A DNA stretch of 64,000 nucleotides, from the NCBI GenBank assembly GCA_018806985.1, contig JADANN010000033.1, forward strand, positions 2,724,501 through 2,788,500, given 5' to 3'. Position numbers and translations under genes: made by a program. Under the pieces are notes generated by a model. That model was given only the letters and a program-made list of their open reading frames with translations. It ran no database searches and was not told where the DNA came from. Source of the stretch: Angiostrongylus vasorum. Lineage: Eukaryota; Nematoda; Chromadorea; Rhabditida; Metastrongylidae. Below are positions 1 through 13,933 of the stretch, piece by piece. Numbering within the stretch: position 1 is the first letter of the stretch; every line of letters starts with the position of its first letter.

Positions 1-386
1 CATGCGAAAATGCATCAGAAACCAAGCCTAGCCCGAAATTCAAAGACTTTTCGAACCCAGAAATTTGTACAACCGAGAACTTGTTCCCATTGGAAAAGTG
101 TATATATTTCAACAAATTTTATTTCGATCGATTATGTCTATTCTTTATCAAGATATGCCACCTTAGGGAGACATGTTGAAAATGTGGCATTGATTTCTAG
201 GCAAGCTATCATGTTTGCTTTTGATATGACTTTTATCAATCGAGTGATTCTATTTTTTAAAAAAAGCACCTGCAATCAACATCCGTTTGCATCAAAGGAT
301 TTTAAGTTGCCATAGTCAAAGACTTATTTCATTTTTTTTCCAATAGCGAATAAGTGCAGTACATTTTCAACCGAACATGGGCGGTG

Positions 387-465
387 GCGCGTGTGGCGCA
401 GTAGTCGGAGGCGCCCTGGCGCATCTTTCAGGGATTGATCGACGCTGACAGATTTCTAGCCTTTC
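387..465 (+). repeat. SINE-1, internal deletion
   Basis: The head GCGTGTGGCGCAGTAGTCGG (A box) is joined directly to the tail TCAGGGATTGATCGACGC. Confidence 0.7.
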
Positions 466-1116
466 ATGCGCGGTGGTGTGAGGGAACGCACATCAACAAT
501 GAGCACTTAGACGTCAAAGAAAGTTTTCTAATAGACACATATTTCGTGTTTTATTTTTTTAGGAATGTGAAAGAGTAAGGCAGTTTTAAGACTCCTAAAT
601 CGTCGCTTGTACATCTGCTAAGAAGGGAACCCATGAGAAGCAATAAAACCCTACGAATGAGAAGGAAGTGAACGACAGTGGTAAAAAGGGGCAGATTGGC
701 GACACTTCTTGAATACTTACTGTAGAATACCCTCATACAACACAACAAATGCATGAGGGTGCAGCACGCAAAACGACTTCAAAGTATATTTAGTAGCATT
801 ACAGAAAACAACAATGAATAAGAGGATGTTCATACTCCTATTAATCCACGGAACTCTCACAGTGACCGAAAAAAGCCTCTGTCGCGCAGCTGCAAGGGTA
901 TCGCCTTCGCCATTTATCGTTTTTCGTCTACATAGTTGATTATTGTGAAATTCTGTCTCATCCAGTCAGATGACATTCGCGAAAATCTTTAGTTCTAGAA
1001 GAAAGCCCTCATCACCGAAAGCAAATACATCGCTAGGCGGTGATAGCTCAGTACTCAACAGGGATCCCGCGTGAAAGTCTGAAGACATTTGTACACCACC
1101 AACACCTTTAGTTAAC

Positions 1117-1325
1117 GCGAGGTTGTTAAACAGCATACATTTACTTCCATAGAAAAACACGGCGGCTCTGAAGAAGGCGATACTGCCGAAACGTCAGCTA
1201 CTGTTGTATTGTATTGTTTTTCTATGGAAGTGAATGTATGCTGTTTAACAACCCCGCGATTGCTCAACAAGAAAACGACGCATTCATATTCCATTGCCGA
1301 GGTTAATAGAAAGTCGATCCTGGGA
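1117..1325. repeat. Palindromic element with 43-bp inverted arms
   Basis: The arms 1117-1159 and 1215-1257 are reverse complements with two mismatches, and the loop holds hammerhead-like copy 1. It continues through GAAAACGACGCATTC to AAAGTCGATCC, an end shared with the element at 4473. Confidence 0.8.
1164..1199 (+). ncRNA. Hammerhead-like motif, copy 1
   Basis: The order is GGCT, CTGAAGA, an extra A, GGCG-ATAC-TGCC hairpin, GAAAC, GTC, AGCT. Stem I can form between GGCT and AGCT with one wobble pair. It sits in the loop of the 43-bp inverted repeat at 1117-1257. Confidence 0.5.
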
Positions 1326-1599
1326 ACTTAAATTTTTAAATTTCTATAGAATAATCAACCTTGATGATGGAAAGAACCGTAGGCAAAAAGTAAGAACAAA
1401 CGAAATACAAAAATAGAATTTATTCAGCAGTGATTGTCCTGAACAAGAAGGACGATACAAACCCAGTCGAAAAGTTCAGATCGCATTTGAAATCTCACAT
1501 GAAATCTAAAATCAAAAAAGAAGGCTATATTCTTAATAAATGGCACAAATATCGATTGGATAGGTATCATGTCAGTAGCTGATAAACAATAAAGCGTGT

Positions 1600-1830
1600 A
1601 GGATTGACCAATCCTTTGGAATGAAGCATGCATTTGATTCCATTCATAACATCGTAGAGGTGAGTTAACGAGCATTTGGAAGTTCATTTATTTGCAATAT
1701 TTATCACTGAATTAAGTCAGCGTTCCTACCTTTTCAGGGAAGTGTGGAACCAAATGGGCGTTAGCTAAGGGGCGAGACCAAAGCAAGAACCATCTATGTG
1801 TTGCAGAACATCTCAAAGCACAGGGCTACT
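1600..1830 (-). repeat. SINE-1, degraded
   Basis: Pieces of the tail (GATTGACCAATCC, GCATTTGATTCC) and of the tRNA-like head (GTGTTGCAGAACA) are in the right order. Confidence 0.45.
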
Positions 1831-3330
1831 CTTACCACACTTGGATGTGGTTGAGTTATATAAGGTACATCTCAATACTCCTATATATGCAGACGGAAAT
1901 GTTTGAATGGATCGCAAAAATACGTCTTACTGCATGTCATTCTGAACATCAAGCATATGGCATTTTCTTAGGAGAAGTTTGATTTCCAAATCCATAGTTG
2001 GCTAGTATTAGATTATTACCGCAGATCAGAGCAAGAGTCACGATAATGACGGTCATCGTTATTCAGAGTAGAAAAACGGACACTCATACACTTTTTATGC
2101 CAGTTTAGAATAAACCACTTGCTTTGCAAACAACGTTCATAGCCACATAGTGAAGCCAGAAGCAATTTCCTACGGTTAATAAACACTTTTCATTAGTTTT
2201 CTCTACGACCAATTCTGGGGTCCAAAGATTTGTATCAGACTTGTACGGAAGGAGCTCATTGCAATCCCCAAGTGCCAGGGACTACTTTCGGCAAAGACCT
2301 GAGAACACCCAAAGCACAGCTACGCCAGTATTCCTCTGGTAGAATTCATTCGGTTATCATCAAATGGAATTAATAATGAAGACAAAAAAAATTCTTCAGT
2401 GGCAGCTTAAGCCGCTTGAAAATTCGTATACATTGGTGGTAAAAGAGGAGAGGAAACAAATGGAAAGAAAGAAGTGCTACGATCAGTCATCAGGATCAAT
2501 CTGTGATGTCGGGTCATGATAAATTAAACTGTTCTGAAGAGTCTATTAGCTGTTTCCCAAAGCTACCTTTTTCAAACATAATACCTACGAATCTTAGAGT
2601 CCTTAGAGTAGTTTTTTTCTTAACTGGATCGAATCCAGAATACAAGTCACAGACACCAAACGGCTCTCAAAATAGTCAAAGGACTGAGCACGTTTGCTCA
2701 AAAGCCATATTGAATTTGTGAACAGAAAAGAGAGGTTCTGTACACTTGAACATTTGTAAAATTTGTGCTCATCAGTGCTCCACCCACTACAGATTAGCAA
2801 TTCAGTAGCCGTTCTTGTCATTCTAACAACGAAAATAATAGGTCTGCCATCGCATATACAACAGCGACATTCAAGATTTGTCCCAAACAAATTCGGGTAC
2901 TAAAATAAATTATTAGAAAATGTACGGAACACGCTGAGGACTATACAGGTACTGCATACCACAGAGAACGAAGAGATTTGAAGTAGTGAATAGGTACATT
3001 GTTGCCATTGCGGGTCAGCTAGCTTCTATTTGCTAAACAAGAACAAAGGAAGACCTCAGCCGAAGTAGATCGAGCTGTTTTTGCTGCTCCAAAAAACGCT
3101 AAATTACAGGATCTTCTGGAGAAAAATTAGCTTGTCCTACTAGTACAACTACAACCATCATCAGTACTATGTGATTTCTACAAGATTTCCTCAGTTTTAC
3201 TTAAACACCATTCGCAACCAGTTTTTTTATTTCGGGCGGTTAACCATAATAGTTGGCAAATTTTCTAGTAAGCCGAAAGACACTGTTCATAGCAAAAAGA
3301 TTTTTCATTTCACATTTACTCATGAGGAGA
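1831..3330. other. Unassigned sequence
   Basis: Only short frames and no recognised repeat. Confidence 0.5.
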
Positions 3331-3334
3331 GTGA

Positions 3335-3670
3335 CAGCAAGATGATAGCAATGCTCTTCAATCATATGCGCGTGATCTTGGTTCGGATTCGCTCGGAAAG
3401 CAAAGGTACCCACTATTTCAGGAAGAGTCGCCTAGACGTCCAACGACAGACATTCAAAAAACCAGGAATTCTGAAGCAAAGCTTATACGTTATTCCAAAA
3501 GCTTCATGGATGTTGGGTATGCAAAACAGTGCTTATGGAAAAGATCAAAAAAGTCGAAAGGAAAAAAACTCAGTTTTTCAAGCAGAGCACTGGAAGCATG
3601 ATAGCAATAGCTGTCGTGTAGCATATGCGCAATTGGTGCTTCGAATCCGCGCTAAGCCTATGAAGCCTTT
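3335..3670 (+). repeat. Direct repeat with tRNA-like B boxes
   Basis: GATGATAGCAATGCTC with CATATGCGCGTG and TTGGTTCGGATTCGC (3341-3395) recurs as GATAGCAATAGC, CATATGCGCAAT and GTGCTTCGAATCCGC (3600-3652). This looks like two diverged SINE-like units, about 255 bp apart. Confidence 0.45.
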
Positions 3671-4189
3671 CATGCTTCTGGGGCTAGGGAAAATAGTGGC
3701 AAACTATGCCGGGAAAGCTCCTAATGGTCAGCAAAGATCAGGGATTGCTTGCAGTTAAAAAACAAGAACATCCCTAACAGGATTATCTCAGTTTTCTAGA
3801 GAGAAGCAACTCAACAAGAAGTCTGTAACATTCATCAGAAAAATGAATACTAAAATGGATGAGACATTTTCTATGGCCGAACAATGAGCTACAAAGACGT
3901 CAGCTCTCTGTTTAATAGGGTAACACTGTAGTCTGCTAATCAACAGAGCAACTAGAAAATTGCGACATAAGACACTTCCGTCTTATGTTGCTGGACATCT
4001 GGCAAAAATTTGTCGCTGCCGACGAGTTCCCGGTCATACATGAACCAGATGTTATCGGCATGAGTGCAGTGATGGTGATACATGACACTTGTAACTGATT
4101 CTAATATTGCTGCCTCCACCACTACGTTCTCTTATCCTCTTCCCACTTGTTCCGCCAGTCGGCTTTCTTTGTCTATTCGAAAACAATTT

Positions 4190-4400
4190 AAAAAATTCAA
4201 AAGACCGACTTTCAATAAAACCTCAGGATAAATAATCGAGATATCTATATGTAAGCTCTCACGAACCGCCTTTATTAGCAGACGCAAGGTAGGTATAGAT
4301 GTTCTTATTGTTATTATTGCTGTTGTCCGATGGCAGACGTTTCGGCAACATCTCGTTCCTCAGAGCCTTGACGTCTTCTATGTAACAATAGCTCCACAAT
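4190..4400 (-). repeat. Inverted-repeat-element copy
   Basis: The left end reads GACCGACTTTCAATAAAACC and the copy runs to hammerhead-like copy 2. It shares its layout with 15870-16070 and, in reverse, 60110-60360. Confidence 0.6.
4332..4367 (-). ncRNA. Hammerhead-like motif, copy 2 (stem II decayed)
   Basis: The minus strand has GGCT, CTGAGGA, a disrupted stem II, GAAAC, GTC and TGCC. It belongs to a minus-oriented element copy spanning about 4190-4400. Confidence 0.4.
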
Positions 4401-4472
4401 TCGATGAAGTCTATAGTATCAATGAAGATCCAACATATAACTAAACGCCAATTTTTTCAAATCTACTTCCCA

Positions 4473-4648
4473 GGATCGACTTTCTATTAACCTCGGCATT
4501 GGAATATGAATGCGTCGTTTTCTTGTTCAGCAATCGCGAGGTTGTTAAACAGCATACATTTACTTCCATAGAAAAACACAATACAATACAACAGTAGCTG
4601 ACGTTTCGGCAGAGTCATATTGCTGAACAAGAAAACGACGCATTCAAA
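4473..4648. repeat. Palindromic element with 25-bp perfect inverted arms
   Basis: The arms 4508-4532 and 4621-4645 are perfect reverse complements (GAATGCGTCG.../...CGACGCATTC). The inside repeats one arm of the 1117 element and a truncated GAAACGTCAGC block at about 4595-4610. Confidence 0.8.
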
Positions 4649-5377
4649 TCTACTTCCTTAAAATTTTCAGTTTTTTTTGGATTTTTCATCTAATTTTTTC
4701 AATTTCTAAAATTTTTCAAAAACTTAGGTACAAATGGCAAAAATTCCACGAGAAACACCCTCATCAGCACAGATTTAGAAGTGGATAGTCATGCAAGTAG
4801 TGGTGGATGTCGATTATGATAACCTGAAGCTGAGCCCTTTCCTCAAGAGGCGTTTGTTTGAGTTCGATCGTAATTCGAGCTCATTAAGAAGAGTATTTTT
4901 TCCAGAATCCGAAGAAATAAAGAAAAAAAAACCTTGGTCCAAAATTAGTAGGAATCAATGTTCTGAAGTAACAGTGCGAAGGTGAAGTGACAGGCAGTGA
5001 GTAATTTTAATACGGATACAGAGAAAAAAGGTTTGGACATTCGTAACAACACTTGACGACAACAACGCAAAGTTCCCAGAATTAGCACTTCGGAACGGAT
5101 GAGAAAAAAGCAGTGTGAATCCATTGGAAAATGGTCCTTTGTTTTTTGAACAGCTGGATAACTTCGATACCAGATGGAACAGCTGAGATGAGTGCAACAT
5201 ACCCGCAACACTGACATCGAATACAATGACTGACATCCACCTGCTCACGCACGCAATCGACTATTCAAATGCGGAGGTATATACACCAACACACACACAC
5301 AAACAGTCAGGCTCATCCAGATCCATTATGGATATATGCAGCAATACCAGTACAGACTCGTATCTTTAAAAAGAAGT

Positions 5378-6050
<673 letters not shown>

Positions 6051-6544
6051 CTTAGTGAATGCTCATATTTTTTCACGGCCAAAAATAGGAGATTTATGGC
6101 GGGACCGAAAAATATAATAACATGTCAAAGAACGATAGCATTGCCTTTGTTCACTATTAAGACGACATTTGTTGTAACAATGAGGAAAAACTTGCAGAAA
6201 AAAAGTTCGTCACTGATCAGGAAGGAATGATAAGTATGTGTTAACCCATGACGCCCAGAGACTAGAGTGCCTATGCGAGTTTGAGCCAGGGAACGATAAC
6301 GATGCTATAGTGTCCACTTTTAATTTACTGCGTTTCAGAAATATTTTAGCGCACTATATGCATCATCTGATAAGCTAATTGAAAGAGTAGGGATGGCACT
6401 AGAAAAAATATTCTCCGCACTTAACAAAAGACCTTTCTTCGATAAAGTTAATGGACTGAGTACGACTAACAATCAACTGTTACTCACTTTAATCAAGTTA
6501 AGGCATGGAATGTGTCTATATGAAAAACACCGAAACAAACGCAA

Positions 6545-6768
6545 CAGATAGTGCAAAATACTCCCAAGTACTGACAGCAATGAGAGGCAACATAAAGCGC
6601 AAAATACTTCTAAATACTGACAGCAATGAGACGCAGAACAGAATGGAAAATACTGCTAAGTACTGACAGCAGTGAAAAAGCAGAACAGAGTAAAAAATTC
6701 TGCTAAGTGCTGACAGAAGTAAGACGCAGCACAGAGTGCAAAATACTTCTAGTACTTACAGCAATGTA
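6545..6768. repeat. Minisatellite, about 47-bp unit, 4.5 copies
   Basis: Each unit carries GCAAAATACT, AAGTACTGACAGCAATGAGA and a GCAGAACA-like end. Units diverge at 10-20 percent of positions by eye. Confidence 0.8.
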
Positions 6769-7283
6769 TTTACATAATTAGACCAGTAGTACCAGAATAG
6801 TAGCACACAGTAAATAGTAGCCTACACACTATCCACTGCCATATAAAGATAAATTAATTCCCACCACCGACTTTCTATTAACTTCGGTATTGGTCAAGTA
6901 ATTCTTTTGTATTCAAGCGCCTTGTGTTTGCTCAACAAGTACATAAGAAACCGAATAAAGTCTCTTCTACAACTTAGTCATGTTCACATTCCCATGAGCG
7001 CTCTATTTACCGAAAATTGTCTTTTATTGTCAAAAAACCAGAAAGTTCATGGCTGAAGAAAAATTGCTCTCATTGAGCCACGCTAAGTTGTGCACGTCCC
7101 CTTATGTGTTAATCACGTATTGTTATCTAGCACTGTGCGTTGGAAATCGTTCAGTCCATAAGGATGGAATGAATTCCATACATTGGAAACCTACAGTACT
7201 GACCAAAGCATCCGTTCGTTTGTTGTCCACTATGCATTAGATCCTTACTGTTTAACCATTACGTTGGATACTGTAGAATGTGG

Positions 7284-7565
7284 ATGTGTGTGGCTGAGTG
7301 GTCGGAGGCTCTCTGCAACATACACATGGGATCGATCCCCGCCCGCTCGGCCCACCAAGCCTTCCATCCGTCCGAGGTTGGCAAATTGACACCAAACTTG
7401 TCTGAGAAGATAGCAGCACTGCCTTGATACATCGGTAGGCCACCGTAAGTCATTGTAAAGGCCAGATGTGTATTCAATCACCTTCAAACGATGCTTAATG
7501 AAGTCGAATGCATGGCGCATCCCTCAGAGATTGATCAACGCTAACAGCTTTACCCTTTATGCTTT
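7284..7565 (+). repeat. SINE-1, near full length
   Basis: The tRNA-like head has an A-box region TGGCTGAGTGG and B-box region GGGATCGATCC, then the shared body (CACCAAGCCTTCCATCC, ATCGGTAGGCCACC) and a CTTTACCCTTTA tail. Confidence 0.85.
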
Positions 7566-8422
7566 TATTTACAAGCAAAACCACTTTTCATAAAAAAACC
7601 TGAGAATGTTTCGGTGTTCTATTTTGTTAATCGAGTGCGCAATAAGGCTGCATAGAGTATCCAGATATATCGGAAAGTTTTCCCAGAATGAAGGTTTTAT
7701 TTGTGTCAGGGTACTGTAAAATAACTCATAGTGTATTTTCCAAATCGTACTGTAGTGAGCTTTTAAGCAAATCAAAATGCGGGATTCAGACTGTTTGACA
7801 ATCAACTACATCCATCCAGAATACCTAAATGTGGAAAGGTACAGACCAATCCGACACATTAAAGACCAGTAACTCGCTGTGTGCATTAATGTCTCAAGGC
7901 AAAAACACCATGATCTTCAATTCTCGTTTTTCCTATTGAAATCACTCATGCGGTGTTGATCCATGGTCAGTTGCTAAAATCGACTAATTATTCAGTGACA
8001 TATGATAGAACAAAGTGTATTCAACGTTGATGAATTCTCTGGTGTTAGACCATGCATTCGACTCCATTCATACTTTCTCTGAGGTGGTTGAATTCCTAAT
8101 GGCCTATGAAATGTCTTTTGAGGAAGCAATAATGCATTACTTCAGCATTTTAAAAACCGCTGCTCTTCAAAGTTTGGCAAGAATGGTATAGATCCTTTCC
8201 TAGTTTATTCATCTCAGACGAGGTTAATACAAACTTCTTTTTATTGGGCTAGCTTCCCGGCGTTCTCACCAGCTTAAGAGACATATTGGTCCGAATTGAT
8301 TGTCCACAAGCGGTCGTAGTCGCGTGGGATGGTCGTACTGGTACCGAGCAGAATACACTGAACCGGAGCATAGCTCGAATGAAGAACCTCACTTGGCAGT
8401 GCAGTTTTATTTACTTTTTTTT

Positions 8423-8790
8423 ACGAGCCGTCCTTCACATCTAAGTTGCGGATCCCAGCACTTCTCACATTCGATTAGTTTTTCCACATTCTACGTCTAT
8501 GAAAGCCTTCTGACATTTTATCTGTGGCTTCGAATGCTTTTTTTGAGAATTTTCCTTCCATCATAAATGCCGCTAAAGGCTGGTCGAGTCAATTTTTTCC
8601 TGGAGCCCTTAGATAGCCGAGCTAAAGCATCCCCACGTAGACTGCAGATGGTGGTTCTTTTTCCCTGATAAGACCATTATCAAATTCTCGACGCCGTAGG
8701 CATGACAGACTTGATGACCACGGGAGCAGGATCGAACCAGCACCATGCTCGTGACGATCGGCATCATTAACACTGCGCTATCCAGTCCCT
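8423..8790 (-). repeat. SINE-2 (tRNA-derived, about 370 bp)
   Basis: On the minus strand it starts GGACTGGATAGCGCAGTGTT (A box) and GCTGGTTCGATCC (B box) and ends in a body with GTGCTGGGATCC-like sequence. This is the best-preserved copy. Confidence 0.8.
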
Positions 8791-9035
8791 GGTGACATTT
8801 CATACAAGACGGTTCTCAATTCATGTCACTCGGCATGATCAATTTTTTTGGTGGGCATCCAACAGCAGGCGGTACTTCATTAGCTGGCACACAGCTAAAA
8901 ATTAAAATCAATCCCGCAGCAGATGCGGTTTTGTTAATATTACAACTCGTCGAAAGAAATTTCTAGCAATCTCTATTAGCTCAATAATCTAAGTATCAAG
9001 TCAGTATTTTTTTTCAAATCACTTTTGACACCTTT

Positions 9036-9215
9036 TGATACCAATTTCCCGTCCCCCCGAAGGATGGCAGGCTTTGCGGGCCCCTGGTCCGGGATCAAGC
9101 AGCCGACCACGTGCGTATTGCAAAGCACCTCTCTAAGCCAAATATCCACTGGATCACTTCCACTATACCTGATGAAGTTCAATACATGGCGTATCACACT
9201 AATAGATTGATGAAC
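9036..9215. repeat. Chimeric SINE fragment
   Basis: The first 105 bp are a minus-oriented head with CCCCGAAGGATG and GCACCTCTCTAA. The rest is a plus-oriented SINE-1 tail (GATGAAGTTCAATACATGGC). Confidence 0.55.
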
Positions 9216-9239
9216 ATCAAATGTCTCAGTCTTCAACTT

Positions 9240-10740
9240 TTTCGTATCTGTTGTCATATTCGTAAGTAGTGATAGTCTATTTCGGAACGTAACTGTCTGG
9301 ATGTATCGTTCTGCCGCTCACAAGTCATTTCCATCTGCGAATACTTGAGGTTGACTGAAGGTACGAATATGTCTTCCTGCCTTGTAGGTGATCGCGCCTG
9401 AGTATGCTTTTGTTCATTCCTTGGAAGTCCACTCTTATCTTTATTTGGTCCATTTCTGGCCGAATATTCTGATTACGTAACCGTGCTGTGCAAATGTAGT
9501 GCAAATTTTAAAAATCGACAGCAAAATAAGACAGAAAGAGAAAGGAGAGATAGGAACGAGATGGCTGCGTTGTAGATAGACGAATACCATTCGAAGCTTC
9601 CATTACAAGGGGAAATAACAATGTTATTAGCGCTGATCATTCTCATCGATTGATGGCTATTCACGAAGCCGTGAATGTCGATTTAGCGAGTGCAGTAAAT
9701 GCCGACCGATGACAAGTCTGTATTTTATCAATTATTAACTAGACTTATCGAGAACTAATTGAGTCTTAAACGAGAAGTGCTTGGTTGCCTTGCCTACGGT
9801 GTCGAAATGATAGGTATTCAACAAAAGGCGAGTGTTTTACTTTCGTTCAGACGTCTTATTTTTTCAAAATTACAGGATTTTGTTATTGATATGACTTGTT
9901 AATTCTTGTTAACTCTGATATGAGCAAGATTAGCCTGGGTTGGTCCCATACCACATGACATACCCTCGAGTCAAGAGTAGGAGATTTAACACTGACTTAG
10001 TGCGCTTGGACTTGCCTTCTTTGCACTTGTGCTCATTGAATAACTAATTTCACCAAAACCGCCCACTAGTCCTGGTGAACTGAAGAGCTTTGACCAACCG
10101 TATGCATGGTTACGTATTCATAACTTACTTGTGAATGTGCTTGTGCCCGTGCAGATTGCACTCAGCACATCGATACCTCATTATTTTTAAAAATGGCAAG
10201 TATTTAGGAAACAGCAGCGATTGCATCTTATAAACAAGCCGTGAGTCTTCGAGGAAGTTCGACAAGTCAGCGGTAAGTATACGTATTCTCTCCTGTGTAA
10301 CTGAAAGGTTTACCTGTGTAGAACCACTTGATAGAGGAAAATTACGAAAAAATTAGGGCCTTAACGCTTCCCACGTTTGAGGACTATGCAGAGCCTTTTG
10401 GGTAGGTTCGAGGTACTCGACAGAGAATGGAGGATTTGTTGTCACCTGCCAAGTCATCTCGACAATTCAAGGGAATTTCTACTTTTAAGAGTGATAGCCT
10501 ATATAATAACAAGTTTGAAATAGACTATGATAAGTGTTGGTAGGCTTAAAAACCTCCGATTGATTACAAAACGAACCGAAAAGTGTTAGTCAGTGGTTTC
10601 TAAGTCCTAAAATGTTTGATTGATAACAACTGTGTGATAGAATGAGAATGCATTTCGTGCACGGACTGAGCATTAGCTGCAAGCTCAATGACGTGCTTGA
10701 AAGGGCTGATCTTATATAGCTAACAATGAGAGGACTTATT
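9240..10740. other. Unassigned sequence
   Basis: AT-rich unique-looking DNA; no gene or repeat seen. Confidence 0.5.
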
Positions 10741-10761
10741 CAGATTTTAAAGTATTCTAAA

Positions 10762-11122
10762 GCAGACACCTGCGGTCCGGAGTTTTGCAAATATCTCAGC
10801 ATCATTAAAGTTATATTTCGCAACGCATACCCTGCCGCTAAAAAGAGTAGGCAGTAAATAATAAGTCAAAATTGTGATTATAACTTCAGCCTCAGCTTAA
10901 CTGGGTTCGTTGCCGATTTGGGCCCCCCAGATCAATCCCGCTGACGGGTGATTGCTGATGGCAAAAGATCAATAGAACTAGCTGAGAGACAGGCGAAACG
11001 AAGGACCCACATGGTGTGGTGGTGAGCGCGCTACTCTCCGGAAAGGACAATGGCGCGTTCGTTCCCCACCGCAGACACCTGCGGTCCGGAGTTTTGCAAA
11101 TATCTCAGCATCATTAAAGTTA
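10762..11122 (+). repeat. SINE-3a, head-to-tail repeat
   Basis: A 50-bp block beginning GCAGACACCTGCGGTCCGG occurs at 10767 and again at 11071, 304 bp apart. Between them is a full unit with the GGTGTGGTGGTGAGCGC and GCGTTCGTTCCCC boxes. Confidence 0.8.
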
Positions 11123-12188
11123 AAGTATTCTGTCAAAAAATGTGCAACTGCAGCAGACTCTCTGCTCTATGCTTGCTTCTTTGCTATGCTATGCCCTCCC
11201 TGCCCTTATACTCTATGCTTAAAGAGCAGTGAAAAAGTGAAAAGCTGGAGCGTTTTATCAAGAATTTGCAAATTTTTTTAAGTTTATGGCTTGCGTGACT
11301 ATTTTTCGACAAGACACCAATATCTTACAAAAATCGAAAACACTTCTGTTGCTAACATATAACACCAGGCGTGCATTGAATTCAATGCATTTGAGCAAAA
11401 ATAATGACAATTTCTCCATCAAGTCTGCACACTTCAACTTCATTAATTGGAATAAAGAAGCGTGATTTTGCCAATGAGGATACCGTGGTGATCCCAATTT
11501 AGCGTTCCAGTTTGCGGCTTCCACGTTACTTGGATATTTGGACACTTGGATGGCCCGCCGTGACGAGTTGTGCGAACTCCAACACCATTTCTATTCGTCT
11601 ATTTGCTTCCTAATCGTCGTCAATGGTGGTGGTTCGAATCAAGCATGGTGGCGAGTGCAAGTCTAATGGCGTGATCTGTAAATAACTGCAGCTGCGAGTA
11701 CAGCTGTTTGAAATTAGTTACGAACGCATCCGAACAACGTGTAGGTGATTGCCCTAGGGGACGCATGCATTCCTATGGGTTCCGCGCCGTAGTTCTTTTC
11801 GTCATCTGCCGCCTATTCTTCTCACCATTGGTCTTCTCATCAATGCTTCACCGTCCATGTGTATTCTTCTGGGTCTCGAAGATGAGACAGATTTCGAAGA
11901 TCAGAGTTTCGCATTCCGGCTAGGTAATGTGTATTCCCGTTATATTTTTAGAACACGTCGTTCAAGCGCTCTGTGGGTAGTGCCACATGCTATGAGTAGT
12001 ACAATGAGGCCTCTACACTCAGAAAACGATCAAGTTTGATCTGCTCGACTTCCCACCATTTGTTCTTCATGAACTGAGTCTTTTACCAATTTATACGTAG
12101 TCCTATCTTTTTTCTAGACGCATTGAGCTCATTGACTATCGTCTCTGCTTCGTTGACTTCTTAAGAGATATTATGGTCGGCGAAGATT

Positions 12189-12473
12189 TCATAGAGATTG
12201 TCCATCAATACGTATGGTTTTCTCATACATATTGAGTATCATCATCATCCACCGCAATGCGTCAGGAAATGGTGGCGATATGATTTCGCCTTGGCGAACC
12301 TTTTTTCCTATGGGTATGCTAACAGGTCGATGGAAAAGCTGCATTTTCGTAGTGCAATTTCCAAAGCAGTGAGATGGGTTTCTTATGTAAGACGGGTCCA
12401 CTGCTTGATCAACGAAAGCTGATATGATTGCGTTCGTCTCGACACCGTCGAACCCTTTTTTCACATTCGACAA
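12189..12473 (-). pseudogene. RTE lineage B reverse transcriptase remnant
   Basis: The frame reads GFDGVETNAIISAFVDQ, then TTKMQLFHRPVSIPIGK, then VRQGEIISPPFPDALRW, the palm region around the first catalytic Asp and the RQGD motif. Both are mutated (the AFD block reads GFD and RQGD reads RQGE). Confidence 0.8.
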
Positions 12474-13639
12474 AAATCAGGAGAAGGGGCAGGTTGGTAT
12501 TCCTGAAAAAACTTCAGTAACCCTGGACACGGTTTGGATGTGGTCCATGCAGCAAAGTTCCTTTCGAAACCCTGCTTGTATGGGTTGTTCCTCATCCAAT
12601 GCCCTTTATATGCGAGAGAGATAGTCTTCGTGACGAGCTTCTAGAGAACACTCAACAGACATATAGGACAATAGTTACGAAGACCCCTTCGGTCAGTTTT
12701 TTTTCCACAGAGTGGCCGGGCGTGACGTTCTCTACAGCCTGAAAAGCACATGTAAATTGTGGGTTATAGTGCGGTGATACTGTTGGGTCTTGGTGCTGTG
12801 CCTTTTTCGTGCTTTGCATAGAAATTCGATCCTCAGAGGGAGGAATTCCAGATGGTTTTCCTCCAGCGGAGATTTTAAGGTCAAGGATGGGAACTGTGAA
12901 AAGAAGAAAAGTGGTGCAAAACTTTTTCATTACTAATTCCACGTCCAGGCAGAGATTTTAGTGGTCCCATTTTCGTTCATTAGGGATTACAGCGAAGCAT
13001 TGTGCCCGCACATGTCCCGACGACTTTTCTCCAAACTGGCTTTTTTGACCTGCTTCCAAGAATTTTTGCTGTCTCTACCGATGTAGACCCAGCCGCAAAG
13101 CTCTTATGCAACTGACTCTTATTACTAGACGCGTTAAGCACGTGGCAGTAGAATAATGCTTCAGTTTCCTTCTCTTGTCGAGCATCTCCTTCGTGTTAAT
13201 AAAGATGCGATCTCCTCTTGTTTGGGAAACTGAGGCAAATCTGGCACAACTTTTAAGCCTTTCTCCAAACAGCTTCTGGTCTTCAAAGGGGTCTTTCTTA
13301 ATCTGCTAGTCACGTATAGATGAGATTTCGTCTAGAATGTTTTCGTCATATACAGCTGGATTTTTTCTTCTTCGTCGATGACGTGAATTCCTTCCCAGCT
13401 AACGGCTGAAACGATTCTTGGCGCGTAAAAGGCAGTGATCGGACCCAATACGGAATGATAGAACTGCGATATGTCAAGTAGACACCATCTTCTTTTTTGT
13501 CAAGATATGGTCGATCTTCATATGAACCGCGCCGTGTGGAGGCTCCTATGTCAAGCAGCGGTTTTCTTTCTTCTGGAAAACCGATTTTCCGTGAAGGAGG
13601 TGTGCTATAAACTGCAGTACTGCAAGACGGCTCCCACCT

Positions 13640-13933
13640 TCATTTCCTTCTCCTAATCCGAAATTTTCTATCCTGTAATTGCCTCGCTAGCCATTTCTTT
13701 CCGACATCGAAATTTCCGATGATAAGTTTGCTATACGCTTTATCAGTGTGGATAAGTTTCTTCAACTGATAATAGAACGCATCCAATTTGTACTCATCAG
13801 CTTCATCGTCGTTGAATAGCATTTCATGATAGTGACCTTCTATGACGCCTTGGTTGAAAACAGAGGACGCTTCTGCGAAAGGAAAGGATCTCATAAGAGT
13901 CGCCGAGATAAACAGTGGATGGGTGGACGACAA
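13640..13933 (-). pseudogene. RTE lineage B endonuclease remnant
   Basis: The frame reads DEYKLDAFYYQLKKLI then KAYSKLIIGNFDVGKKW, which corresponds to the endonuclease block ending in GDFNAK in active relatives. The catalytic Asp has become Asn (GNFDV). Confidence 0.75.

Noticed and set aside
3171..3758. 195-aa plus frame, one of the longest in the window
   Set aside because: It spans two diverged copies of a SINE-like unit with B-box-like sequence, so the open frame is probably chance.
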